Of a DNA stretch of 64,000 bases, positions 13,201-25,400 are shown piece after piece; the first letter of the stretch is position 1; each line of letters begins with the position of its first letter. This DNA is from Brugia malayi (lineage: Eukaryota > Nematoda > Chromadorea > Rhabditida > Onchocercidae), in NCBI RefSeq assembly GCF_000002995.4, contig NW_025062479.1, positions 1,189,221 to 1,253,220 on the forward strand, read 5' to 3'. The position numbers and the translations under genes are program-made. The notes under the pieces were generated by a model. The model saw nothing but the letters and a program-made list of their open reading frames with translations. It was not told the origin of the DNA and did not search any database.

Positions 13201-15580
13201 TTCAGCAAATGCCAAATGTACATCATTTTCAGCTTTTGCTATAAAATATTCATCATTCGATGGCATTGGTGGCATACTTAATGAGGAAATGAAATTTTGC
13301 AAATGATTTGTTATCTGAAAAGAAAACAAAAAAATTAAAAATGTACAAAAATTTTATCAAGTTTTATAAAAAAAAAATTCTTATTAAATTATTCAATCTT
13401 TCCGTCTTTTTTTTTTCTTAAATACAATTAATTTTATCATACTATACTAATCTATTTTCAAAACTTCTTTTTTTCTTTTTTGTTTCAATATTTTTTAATT
13501 TTGTGAGCTACTCAAGTTTATATTGATTTTTTTTCTCGTTTTTTTAGTCAGAAATGAAAAAAAAAAAAAAAAAAAAAAGTGTAACCTCTGTTATGAACCA
13601 TTTAATATAATTATCATTCTTTTGTGATTTATTTTCTTTGCTTTCATTTGATTCCATATTTAGCGAAATTATGGATGCTTCACTTAATAAAACTGTTTTT
13701 TTCAATGCTTCAATCTTTTCATGTCTTTTTGCAAAATCATTCTGTTTCGTGGCATCACTGTTCGTTGATTGTATATCAGCTATAAAACATTTTAAAAAAA
13801 TATTTTAATTTTTAATAAATTGTTAAAGAAAGTCTTTTTTTTTTCCTAAAAATTATTAATTAATTATAACCTGTTGTATTTCGTAAACAAAATAAAACTT
13901 TGTTTGGTTGAATTAATGCTATTTGAGTAATTTGTTCAGCAGCAGATGGGAAAAGATTTTTTGATACTTCCGATTTTTCTTGCTCATTGTTATCATCTTG
14001 TGATATCTGAAAACAAAAAAAAAAAAGCAATTTTATTTACTGATTTCATCTTTTTCATAAAAAAAAAAAAATCAATCAATTAATTATTCACTTGATAGCG
14101 ATAAACAATTGCTATTTCTATTACTTTCGTTTCCTTTTTTTTTTCTTTTAATTTAGAAAGTTTTCAAACAGATGTTTGAAAATGAATTAAACAAAAATGA
14201 GGAAAAAAAATAAAGAAAAATTAAAAAAAAAAACCATCTCAGCAGCTTGTTGTAAAATAGATGCGAGCTTATTTCGATCAGATAAATTAATGGGCTCATC
14301 CAGAAGTTTATAATCTGTTGATTCCATTTCTTCACATTGTTTGTAATACCGATAAAATAATTCAATTTCTAGAAAAAGAACTGTCTATTACTTTTTCTTT
14401 TTTGTTCAATTTAAGCTATAATATAAACATTTAAATTATATTATTAGTTTGCAGCAAATCATTCGAATTATCTAAATTTGCATATATGTTTTTTTTTTTT
14501 CCATAAATTCAAAATGTATAATTACAAATATTTGAAATTATAAAATTCAAATTGCACCTGAAACATACCATCACTTGTTTCTGAAAATGCTGCTTGAATT
14601 ATTTGAAATTTTTCGACTGGAATTTTTTTCGGTAAAATGCATTTCCCATATTGATCACCCAGAAAACACTAAAAATCGAAATGATTGAATACATTATTTA
14701 AATATTTCAAAAATTTTTAATTCCACATTATAGAGAAAAAAAATTAAAACATTCCTGACACAATTTTTTTTTTTCACATATTTAACATGAAAAATTTTAA
14801 TACAAACCATAAGATATGATGTACAATTGGAAAAGACATTAAGCATAGCTTCAAATGTTTCAATATCTAAATTATCAGTAATTGGTTCCACAAATTCAAC
14901 ATCAATACCAAGTTGAAACGCATAATGCTGTATATTTATAGCTACATCTTTCACTAATGCTCGATATTCTCGTTCAAATTCTGTTAAAAATAAAAAAAAA
15001 GTTTGAAACAAAAAAACAAATTTAAATCATTTAGTATAATTTGAAAAGTTATCAATGCTAATTATTTAGAAACAAAAAAGTTTTAATCGTAAATTTGGTA
15101 GCGAATCATTTAATTAAATTATTCATTTATAATAATATAACATTTATTTTGTAATATACATTAATTATTATCAAACAAACATTAATTTCATCCATATAAG
15201 TTAACCATTTCTATGATATATTAATAATTGTTAATTTTAATTAAATATCTATAAAAATATTTATGACTTTTGTGATTTAATCTTTTTTTTTTAATTTTTT
15301 ATATAAATTATGTCAAAATTATACATAAATTATCGGATAAAAAAAAAAAAAAAAAAAGGAATGAAAATTAACAAAATATACCTTTTAAAGAAGGAAAAAA
15401 AAATATAATACGAGCTTGTTGTAATGTTTTTGCAGAATGTTTCGATTCTTGTAATTGTTTATCATTATTATCAGTTTCCGGGTGCACATATGTCGCACCT
15501 GATTTAGCATTGAGACGAAACATGGAAATTAGTGATAATTACGCCATATAATTCAACTAACCTCGTGACCATAGCAACAT
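4274..15580 (-). CDS. NACHT and WD40-repeat protein, NWD1-like (30 exons, 1612 aa)
   Basis: A STAND-class switch ATPase of the NWD1/TEP1 type; its partners in nematodes are not known to me. Exons (plus coordinates, 5' to 3'): 15562-15580, 15382-15498, 14808-14980, 14569-14668, 14235-14368, 13871-14006, 13586-13779, 13025-13314, 12370-12799, 11920-12208, 11630-11730, 11156-11342, 10796-10932, 10092-10191, 9739-9860, 9512-9668, 9048-9148, 8655-8762, 8442-8544, 8269-8371, 7795-8038, 7553-7655, 7264-7373, 6938-7072, 6492-6709, 5930-6098, 5344-5536, 5009-5118, 4714-4879, 4274-4563. The total is 4839 nt and every junction keeps phase. The N-terminus (about 37-103) has the RIIFFFPS...EFEREYRAL pattern seen before NACHT domains. 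Walker A GNQISGKT lies at about 361-368 and Walker B VFVLIDDV at about 445-452. At least twelve WD40 repeats run from about 843 to 1461 ([15 protein letters not shown] and VRIWDF are clear), probably two propellers. A Ser/Lys-rich tail follows. The start at 15580 is preferred over an ATG at 15523 because a TTTTCCAG acceptor sits 6 nt before it. The donor of exon 23 could also be at 7273. Confidence 0.9.
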
Positions 15581-15585
15581 TAATA

Positions 15586-15587
15586 TC
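15586..15587 (-). other. SL trans-splice acceptor before the NACHT-WD40 start
   Basis: On the minus strand TTTGTCTTTTCCAG is followed by six bases and then ATG at 15580. No upstream donor is needed, as expected for spliced-leader addition in nematodes. This site decides the start codon. The message itself was not seen, so this is an inference. Confidence 0.55.
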
Positions 15588-16131
15588 TGGAAAAGACAAA
15601 ATAAAAAATGAAAAGAAAAACTGTAACATTTTTTTTTTCGTTCTGAATTTTAATTCGTTTAACTTTTCAATATGTTAAATATATTATGTGGTGTTGAAAT
15701 GTTAAACAAACAAAAAATTCAATACCATTTTACCCAAAGTTTATTTATTATTAATTAAAAAAAGCTTTAAAAAAAATTTTTGCATAGAAAACATTAGATA
15801 AATCATTAATATTTCCTCTTCGCTTATTAATAATTAAATGATTGATAAATTTAAACAATTTTTCTAAATATTCTCATAAATACATTGAATAAATGTAAAA
15901 TTATTGTGTGAATTAATTTGTTTAATTCATTTGAATTAATACAGAATTATTTATTCATTTCCCTTTTTCAATTATTTATTGAACTTTTTTTTTCTTTTTT
16001 TTTTCACCATTTTTCTCAAAAAAATAAAAAATAGAAAAATAAAAAAGAAGGCCGAAGCAAGGCCTTCATAGACAAATTTTATTGTTGTTTTTCTCTTTTT
16101 TTTTTCTTTTCTTTTGTTTTTCCTTTTGTTT

Positions 16132-16172
<41 letters not shown>

Positions 16173-18268
16173 AAAGAAATTGTAAAGACAAAATAGACGA
16201 GGCAAACACATAGCATTTTCATCAAATTTAACAAAAGACTAAAATAATTTTCTCTTTTTTTATTCAGAAAACGATTTATTTGAGTGGATAACCAAACAAG
16301 CTTAACATTCAACGAAGCATTAAAACTTTATTGGCAGAAAAATTTTTTTTAAATTATGGCTTAATTTTATAACTCAACTGAATAACAGTGACGTGTCATT
16401 GTTAAAAGTTGATTAAAAAAAAATTTTTTTTTTTTTTTTAAATATTATACTAATTAGTTGAAATGAAATAAAAAAGACGAGCAATGAATGTAAATATTGT
16501 TCATTTAGCTTGGATTCTTAACATATGAAATTAATTTAGTTCCTAAGGTGCAACTTTTTTTTTTTTTATTGCATTAAAACTTTACAAATATATTATTCGT
16601 AAATTATTTTGCACTAGCAAGTTTTTGACCAAAAATTAAATTTAAAAATAAAACTTAAGTGAAAAAAAATTAATTCCAGTGGTTATTTTTAATAGCAAAA
16701 ACAAGGATATTATCAAATAAAAGCTTCATTAATTTTAATTTGAAGTGAAAAAAATTCTGCAAGTTTCTTTAATTCATTATTATCTTGAAATTAAATAACA
16801 TCGAATATTTTAGCATCAAAATATTTAATCTAAAAACATTTATTTCCGAAATTTAGATAAATAATTGTGTTACTAAGAATACAATTTTTTAATTTCCTTT
16901 TTTTTCTTATTTTTTCTTTTAAGACTTCGAAATTCCGATTTCAAATTTGAATAGCTATGAAAAGTTTTGTAACTTTGTTAATTATCAATCCTTATAATTA
17001 CTGATATTACTATTATCACTATATCATCTATAGCGACTAAAAAAGGGTTATTAATATCACTATAATGATTTCATTCCATGATTTAAATCTCCACTATTTC
17101 CTTCTTTAAATTTTTAAACCTTTTAAAAAACATTTTTCAAAAAATTTTTTTTCTCAAAGACCTATGATGATTGCAGCATTAGTTACAGCAAAATTATTCG
17201 ATCATTTTTGCATCTTTTGATAAATCATTACTGAAATAGCAACCAATTTCATGTATTATGACATAAAATAACTATTAAATTAAATAATTAAATTATAATT
17301 TCTAAACTTTTATTCTTTTTTTTTCAAACTTTCTCTTCTATCGCTCAGCTAGAGGCAATAACTTATTACTGATTTATGACAGTCATTCGAAAATGATTGA
17401 AAATCAAACATTTATTTATTAAATAATTTCACAAAACGTATTAAATTGAAGACAGATGACGAACGTTTCAGAGTTTAAAAAAATTCAGCCTTAAAAAAAC
17501 CTTTAAAATACTTTATTTAGCAATGAATTATGATTAAAACAAATATTAAATTAAATATTAAACCATTGCCGAATTTTATTCTATGCATACATATATAGTT
17601 CAAACCCTAAAATTTAGAAATTTATTTCTTGAGCTCAATAAAATCTAACGTTTAAAATAGAAATGAAACGAAACGACAATAATAAAAAATCAAGTAATGC
17701 TTTTTTAAAAAAAAAAAAAAAAGTTAAATAATCCTCATAGCATATTTGAAAATTTACATTTTTTTTCAAACAAAAATAGATAATAGAAAAATTTTTAGCA
17801 ATACTTCCATTTCCTCTCTCTCTTTCTCTCTCCTCCTTCTCCCTCTCTCTTTCTGTCTTTTATGATATATTAGTGGTATTAATTTTGATAGCATATCTTC
17901 TCACTATATAGCAATATAAATGCATGATATTTTTGTAAAAATAAAGCAAAATATTAAAAAACTCGAAAAAAAAAAATACAATAAAAACAATAACAATAAT
18001 ATTTGGGTTTAAAATTTTTACTTTCAAATCCTCACAAAAGCTATTTTTAATCATTGAAGGAACACGAAAGAAAAAAGTGAAAAAAACTTAGTTATTAGAT
18101 AAGTTGCTTCATCCTTTCCTTCCTTTATTCATTTATTCATTCCTTCCTTCCTTCCTCGTTATTTTCCTCCACCTCCTCTCTCTATCATATGCATTACAAT
18201 ACATTTTAATGCTTGTGCTGTTCATTTAACAGTGTAATGAACTTCAAACAGCTGTCAACATTTTTACA
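15588..18268. other. Head-to-head intergenic region, CT-rich at its right end
   Basis: About 2.7 kb separates the minus-strand NACHT-WD40 gene from the plus-strand membrane-protein gene, so both promoters should lie here. I see no exon. It contains a 39-T run at 16133-16171 and pyrimidine-rich tracts (CTCTCTTT and CCTTCCTT types) at about 17812-17860 and 18108-18180. The tracts precede the plus-strand gene and could be outron or promoter sequence. Confidence 0.6.
16133..16171. repeat. 39-nt poly(T) homopolymer
   Basis: The longest homopolymer noticed in the window. It lies in a T-rich stretch with many shorter T runs on its left side. Assembly length errors are likely at such a site. Confidence 0.9.
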
Positions 18269-18270
18269 GA
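18269..18270 (+). other. SL trans-splice acceptor of the membrane-protein gene
   Basis: CATTTTTACAG ends 21 nt before ATG 18291. It matches the nematode acceptor consensus and has no evident upstream cis donor, so it probably receives a spliced leader. This supports the 18291 start. Confidence 0.5.
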
Positions 18271-18290
18271 TTTCCTTCACAAACTTCAAA

Positions 18291-19445
18291 ATGCTTAGCT
18301 GCCTTCTAGCTGCTTTTTATCAATTCGCACTATTCTTCTTCTATTTCTTCTATTTCCTTTTCAAGTAAGCTAAATCATTTCTTTCCTTTTTTCCTCTTTC
18401 TTTTTTTAACCCACTTTTATCCCTCTCCTCTCTCCCGACCATTTTCCCGCTCCTCTCTTCCTTTTCATTCATTCGACTTATGTGGAATTTTCAATTCCTC
18501 CTTTTTATTTTCCTTTCATTTTTTTTCTTTTTTTTTTTTTGCTTTTCCAGTGCTAAATTGCACTTAATGATTTTGCTAGAGGTTTAGCTAAATTTTACAT
18601 GATATTAATCTTTGATATTTCTTATTGTATGATTAGTAATTAACATGTTAAAGTAAACAAAAATTAATTAGCATATTGTGGTAAATAACATGCTAATTAG
18701 CTGTTAATTTGCAGTTAGATATTGCAAGTTTGTAAAGTATTTTGATCGCACTGCTTATGAAAGAAGTTTCAAATCAAATTGTTTTTTTTTTTTAAAGATA
18801 GCAAAATATTTGCTCCCTATATTGATAATAACAATAATAAAAGTAATAATAGTACTGTATTATCATTATTTATTATTATTATTATTATTATTGTTAACTG
18901 ATTGTCAATTATTATCAAATTATTATATATAGTTAATCAGGTTCATATATATTATTAGCAGTTTAATTACTACCGTAAAATGTTTTTTAATAAAATAATT
19001 TAAAAAAAGCTGTCAATATCATCATAAAATCTAATAATTTGACTTTACTTAATAGGAAAAATTGACGCATCTCAAATGTTAAATAATATAATTGATATAG
19101 CATAAATTAAATTGAATGAAACAAATTGGATTGAATACATCTTAAAATCGTACTAATATACTATATACCGTGTGATATATTTTCAATTAGCATTTACTAT
19201 TAATTGAAAGAAAATTAGAAATTTAATAAACTTATAGAAAGGAGCATTAAACGATCTTTTCACAAGTTAATAAAGTTAGTTTGTAGCAATTGAAAACAAA
19301 AAAATAAAGCAATTAGATATTTTATATCTTTCAGTTGAATTGTCCTTTTCCAGTTGGCTAGACAAATTACATAAATGTAATAAATTTTCTTTCATAAATT
19401 ATAATGGAAATGAGAAAAAAAAGTTTGCCACAATTATTTCACTTC

Positions 19446-19476
<31 letters not shown>

Positions 19477-22400
19477 AAAAGGAAAAACAAATTACGTCTC
19501 ATTCACGGATCAATCGTTTGAAAAAAAAAAAGTGCGTCTCTCACTTATTTTTCCATTGTGAAAAAAAAATTTTTTTTTTTTTAATTATATTAGAGTGTTT
19601 TCAAATTTTCTTAGCCTTTTTTTTTTTCATAATTAAAAATGTATTACAAAAATTACTGAAGAAAATTTCAAAGCAAAAATATATTTTTTAAAATTCCAAA
19701 ATAATTTTTTTTTTTTTGTTTTAATTACTGTCAGTTTTAATTAAATAAGCATAAATATTATGGGAAAATAATATTATCGATTGTTAATTGAAATTTTCGA
19801 TTAGTCGAAATTTCCCAATTATCTTTTTTGCTTTTAACCTTATCATGAAGTAAAATTGATACTAATGCGCTGGAACATTACAAAGGTCAATTTTCAAGAC
19901 TTCAGGTGATCGATCATCTTAGAGCATATCATAGAAAGCAAAATAACAATAACGGGAAGATTTTCCACTTTTTTCTTTTCCTTTTGAACAAAATTATCAG
20001 AATACGAAATGATGAAAAAAAAAAAAAACACATTAATTTAAAAAAAAACAAATAAAAACTTGCTAGATGACTATTTTTAAATATAGTTTAAAGTGTGAAG
20101 AAGTTATATAGATTAATTATTAAATGATCTTTAATTTTGCAAAATTATTTTAATTTGAATTAGTTATTTTTTTAGGAAAAGAAATATATAATTCTATAAT
20201 TATGTTATAGAGGGAAACCGGAATGGCAGAAAATAGGACAAACTGAACGTTGTACAACGAACAATTGCTGCTTGCACAATCCGAAAGTGCAAACGGATGC
20301 ATCCATTAGTTCGAAGCCAACTGAAAATATGCAAACCACTAATGAACAACAGACTAATTTTATCAAAACAGGAGTTATTTGGAGAGAAAATAAGCAAACA
20401 ACATCATCAACAACAACAACAACAACGTCAAAATTTCAAAATTTTCAAAAAATGAATTCATATCAACAGCTAAGCGAACAATATGCCAATAAAATGGCAC
20501 GAACGTTTCAAAATTTATACAGCGCTTTTTACTGTTTCCTGAAATATATTGGTACTATTGTAGTGCATTTCATCATATGGCTTTATTCGATTATTTACGA
20601 ATGGCTTATTAGCTCAGGAAGTTCAACAATAATTTCTGGAACTTCAACAGGAAACATTCCAAATCAGATACAAATACAAAAAACGACTATTGAAAAAGTT
20701 CAAGAAAATTTACAACAACAAAATGAGCAGCAACAACAACAACATTCTTCCGCAACGGGTACTTTTATTAAATTTTGTCATATTTCATTTCAAATTTTAA
20801 ATTACGTTCCTCAAAAATCTTTTTTATTAGAATCCAAAAAAAAAAAAAACGTAAATTAAAAAAGATATCTTTTCTGTAAATTTCAATGAGAATATTTATT
20901 GTGAAATAGAAATGGAAGAAAAAAAAAAATTCAGATTTCTTTAAAATTATAAATGATTTATGTAAAATTTCGAATTTTTGATAGGAAAAAAAAAGAAGGA
21001 AGGTGTTTCTGTATAACTTTCAAAAGATTTTAACTTTTTAAACGATACAATAGTTGTAAAGTTTTAATTCAAGATTGCTTTGTCAAGAAATTTTTTTCTC
21101 GGAAAGAAGTGAAAAATTTTTATTTTTCAGATGCTAACATAACTTTCCAGAGATGGCCATCAGTTGACCAACCAGTTATTCAACCGGTAGAATTTTATTC
21201 TAGGAAGCAAATTTATACAAGTGATTTTAACTGGCCTACTTTAGAAGATTCAAATGTTGCTGTTACAACACTATCATCACCACCACCGCCACCACCACCA
21301 CCATCAACGCCTTCTATTTCTTTTCCATTACCAATTTTTAAAACAGAAACATCAACAACAAGTACAAAAAATGGCGAAAAAGTTTGTCCTTCACCACTAC
21401 AATATTATCATCACTTTTATTTTATGTATAAAACTTAAGTATTTGAATAATATCAGTTTAGACAATTTAACAAAGCATAGAAAAATATGTTTAAGTCGAA
21501 GATATAGCTTTAAACATTACTCAAAACTTTTCCAATTATGGATTAAAGTGTTACATTATTTAATCTGAAAATTATAAGTTAGCGAGAGGATAATAATGAT
21601 CAAACACTATTAAAGTATGATACAACAGTGCTATAGAAGTTTTAACAAAGTTAAAAATTTACAAAATTCTATTCCCAGCATAAGGTCAAACTATTCAGAT
21701 TACATTATGATCAATCGGTTTTTTATATCGTAAAAACTCCAATTATCTGAGAGTAGAGAATGTGATAAGAAATATGTTCTATGCAAAATAATCTTTAGAC
21801 TTTAAATTTTTGTTTCCAATCTTATCTTTAGGCTGTGAAGTTTCCATAATTAAGCAGAATGATTTAATTGTTTGGTTCATAAATTTGAATACCTCTACTA
21901 AATTGATTTTACGATGATTGAAAGCTATTTTTTTTTTTTAATTTTAAAAATTTTTATAAATTTTTTAGGATATATGGTTACAAATATTAAATTGCACATT
22001 ATTAAATGTATAACAAATCACCTAGCAAAAAAAGTTACAGGTACCACCAAAAGGTGGTGTTGCTGTTTTACCACTCGATATTATGGCTGAAGCTCATGCT
22101 CGAGTTAAAGAACGTGAGCAAAAATTAATTGAACAAAAAGCTGAATCACATGAGGTACGCTTATGCGTATTAAATTTACGCATTTCTTTGAAAAAAAAAA
22201 GTGATTCCGATGAAATTAAAACCTTAAACAAAAAATGAAATTCATCTTAAATTACGCCCAAAATCTAATTCATCTCATTTCAACTTCCTTTTTTTTTTCC
22301 TTTTAATTAATTGAATCCGAATTTCTTATTCATTTATTACTCATATTATGGACAAATTTTTAAAATTGAATAATAACAATTTATTATCACTTATGATTTC

Positions 22401-25400
22401 AAGAAAGATGATCATTTGTTAAGGAATTATCACATATAATGAATGTGTTTCTAGAATAATGAAATGAATAACGATTGGACAGTGACAAGTAGAAGGTTTA
22501 TACCTGCTCAATGGAAAATGCCAGTAACGAAAGTTGACGAGAAATCAATGATCGAAAATAAAGAAAGTGAAGATGGTGAAATAATAAGATCAACAAGGAG
22601 GAACATTGTTTCAAGGATAAGTCGACCAACCGATCAGGATGCTCAATTTATCTTTCGTGCACCAACACATCAAAATGTTACGTACGTGTCAGTTTATTAT
22701 TGATAAATTTCGAGTACATAACTTCATACTATGAAAAAATTTCAAAATAATATGAATTGTATGGTAAATAATTATTTAATGTGGCTCTATTATAGGAATT
22801 TTAGATCAAATCGATTAACAGATGGTAATTTTTTGATGGGTCGAAGTGTTTTTTCACCAATACGTGAAGCGGAAGAAATGCGTGATAGAGTAAATCGACG
22901 AATGACAGAGACTCCTTCAGAAAGTTTTTTTAGCTCACGCTTAAATACACCTTTGGATGATTTTTCTATGACATCACGTATAAATACGCCATTTGAAGTA
23001 GCACTAGATTCACAAATGGATTCTTCTTCACGTTATCCAACGAGTCGTTCACGTTCACAATCTCGGATTCATAATGTCATCTCACCTCCACCTACCAACC
23101 AAATGCATTCTCCAAGGTAATTGTACAATTAATTATTAATTATTTATGTAACAAAAAAAAAAAAGAGAGAGAGAGAAAAAACGAATTTAAATTACCTTTG
23201 TGTTTATTTCGGATGTGTCAATAAGTTCACTAAGCTTTGAAAAGTTTTCAAGATAGTATTTTTAAATCCCGTTATTTCTAATATTTCATCAATATAATTT
23301 TTGCTATATTTCTGCAACATATTTCGTTCAAAGTATGAATATTTTTAGCTATTCACTTTCACAACATCCTTAGCCGGCCTAAAAGTAAAAACATTTTACT
23401 AAGTATACTTAATTAAAAAAAAAAAAAAAAACATCCTAGTAATTGAATGTGGATTTATGTCTTGAAATATGCTAATTCAATTTTAAATCTTATTATTTGT
23501 ACTTCTTCATAAATTCTATAGAAGAGATGAAACTGGAATAAATATGCTGAGACAGCGTTCCAGAACCGTGGAACCCCGATTAGCAGAAGGTACCGTAAAA
23601 ACTCTTACCAGGTAAACATTTTATTTTTTGTTGAATTATTGAAAAATTATACACTGATAATGACGTAAATTTTATTGTTGAGAGAAAAAAAAAAAGCTTA
23701 TTTGAATGTGTTAAAAAAGGTACTGAAATCAATTTCTTCTTATTAAAAGTTATTTAAGTAAATTGAAATATAATTTGGAATATATTCTTAATAAAATACT
23801 TGAAGATTTTCCTCGTATTTCTAAATTAACGAAAAATTAGTAAAATGTGAAATAAAATGTAAGGCAATTTTGATAAAACAAAAAAGCTGTCACTGCTATT
23901 AAAATTTTTTTTTTCAAAAAGAAATAAAGTTATATAATCAAAAAAATAAAATGCTGTAAAAGATTTTAAATACCTATCTTGTCGTCTGTAGAAAAAAGAA
24001 AATTAAAATATTGGAAATTTGAATTTAAAAAAAAAACGGAAGTATTACATAAATGCAAATGTCAATTTATAAACAATTTAAACTCATATTGAAGTTGAAT
24101 TTTTTAGCAACGAAACTGAAATTGATTTTCGATAATATAAAAGAGGAATTTTTATTTCTTCCAAAAAGAAGGAAAAAATAATTTTTTGTTGATATCATAA
24201 GTTTAAATTAAAAATTTCATATTTGCTTATATATGCTATCGTAATGACTCATAGACACGTCAGGCTTATCAAGGATAAGGAAATAATGACTAGCCTTTTG
24301 CTTTTTTTTTTTGTGTTTCCGTATGCATTTGTGGTTTTAAGAAGAGGAAAAAAAGTTACGATTCAAAAATTCAATTAAAATTTCTTTTCATTTCATTAAA
24401 TTGAAGAGAAAAAAAAAAAAAAGACTGAAAAATTTGTACATTTACGTAAGAATTTCTTTAAATTGTCAATTTAATATTTTAAAAAAAAAATTTTTTTTCC
24501 TTTTCGTTATTCAAAAAAAAAAAAATTGAAGTGCTAATGTTTTTGGCTATAGAAATATTAAGCTTAGCAACTTTTATAAAATTTTAATTTAGAATAAATT
24601 AGTGAGAAGTGGTTAATTTTAGACAATGGCCACCTGAAAGTAATGCAAGTGGTGTATTTGTAGCTAAAGATAATTGGAATATTATTCCAACTGAAATCGT
24701 TTCGTGTCGCAGTAAGTATTTTCTTAAAACATATTTTACATTATCATTCTATTGTCAAATATTTTGCATTTGTTATAAATTTCAAATTAGACAAAAGTGA
24801 AAAAATAAGCGGAAAAAAAAAGCAAGCAAACTAATGTTTGAAATTATGACATTTTATAGTAAAATAGTTGACATTTAAAAATTTTCTCATCAGATATTAA
24901 TTTTTAATTTGATTTGTACATTCAAAAAAAAAAAAAGAAGAAAACAAGAAAAATCTTATTTTTAAACTTTTTTTTGAATATTTCACTAATGGTAATTGAT
25001 AAAATTAATTAAAATATTAATTGAATTAATAGAATTATAGTAAAATTATTGATTGCTGAAAAATTTTTTATATTCAAAATTGTGTCGAGGAGCATTTTTC
25101 CAAAAATATATTAGCTATATGTTACCTATACGAGAATGAAGACTGAAAGTAAATTGTATCTTTGTATTTAAAAAAAAAAAAAATATTTTTAAGTTAATAA
25201 CTAAATTAACACAAACATAATTTTATAACTTCATCCATTTCTTTCTCTCTTTTTTTCAATTAAATATAAATTGAATTGATAATTTCATACATCTTTTCAT
25301 TTTTGCTTCTTTTCAGTTATTGAATTATATGTTTTATCATTTCTAAGAAAACCGAAAATGAATATTTCAAGCGTATTTTTAACATTTTTTTTTTCTCACT

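Noticed and set aside
15972..16312. Overlapping minus-strand open frames rich in Lys
   Set aside because: They are translations of the 39-T run and nearby T tracts; no acceptor/donor context or family similarity.
19340..19691. Plus-strand frames with poly-Lys
   Set aside because: They read through a 28-A run inside intron 1 of the membrane-protein gene.
21254..21568. His-rich plus-strand frame
   Set aside because: It is the shifted reading of the poly-Pro stretch in exon 3 of the membrane-protein gene.
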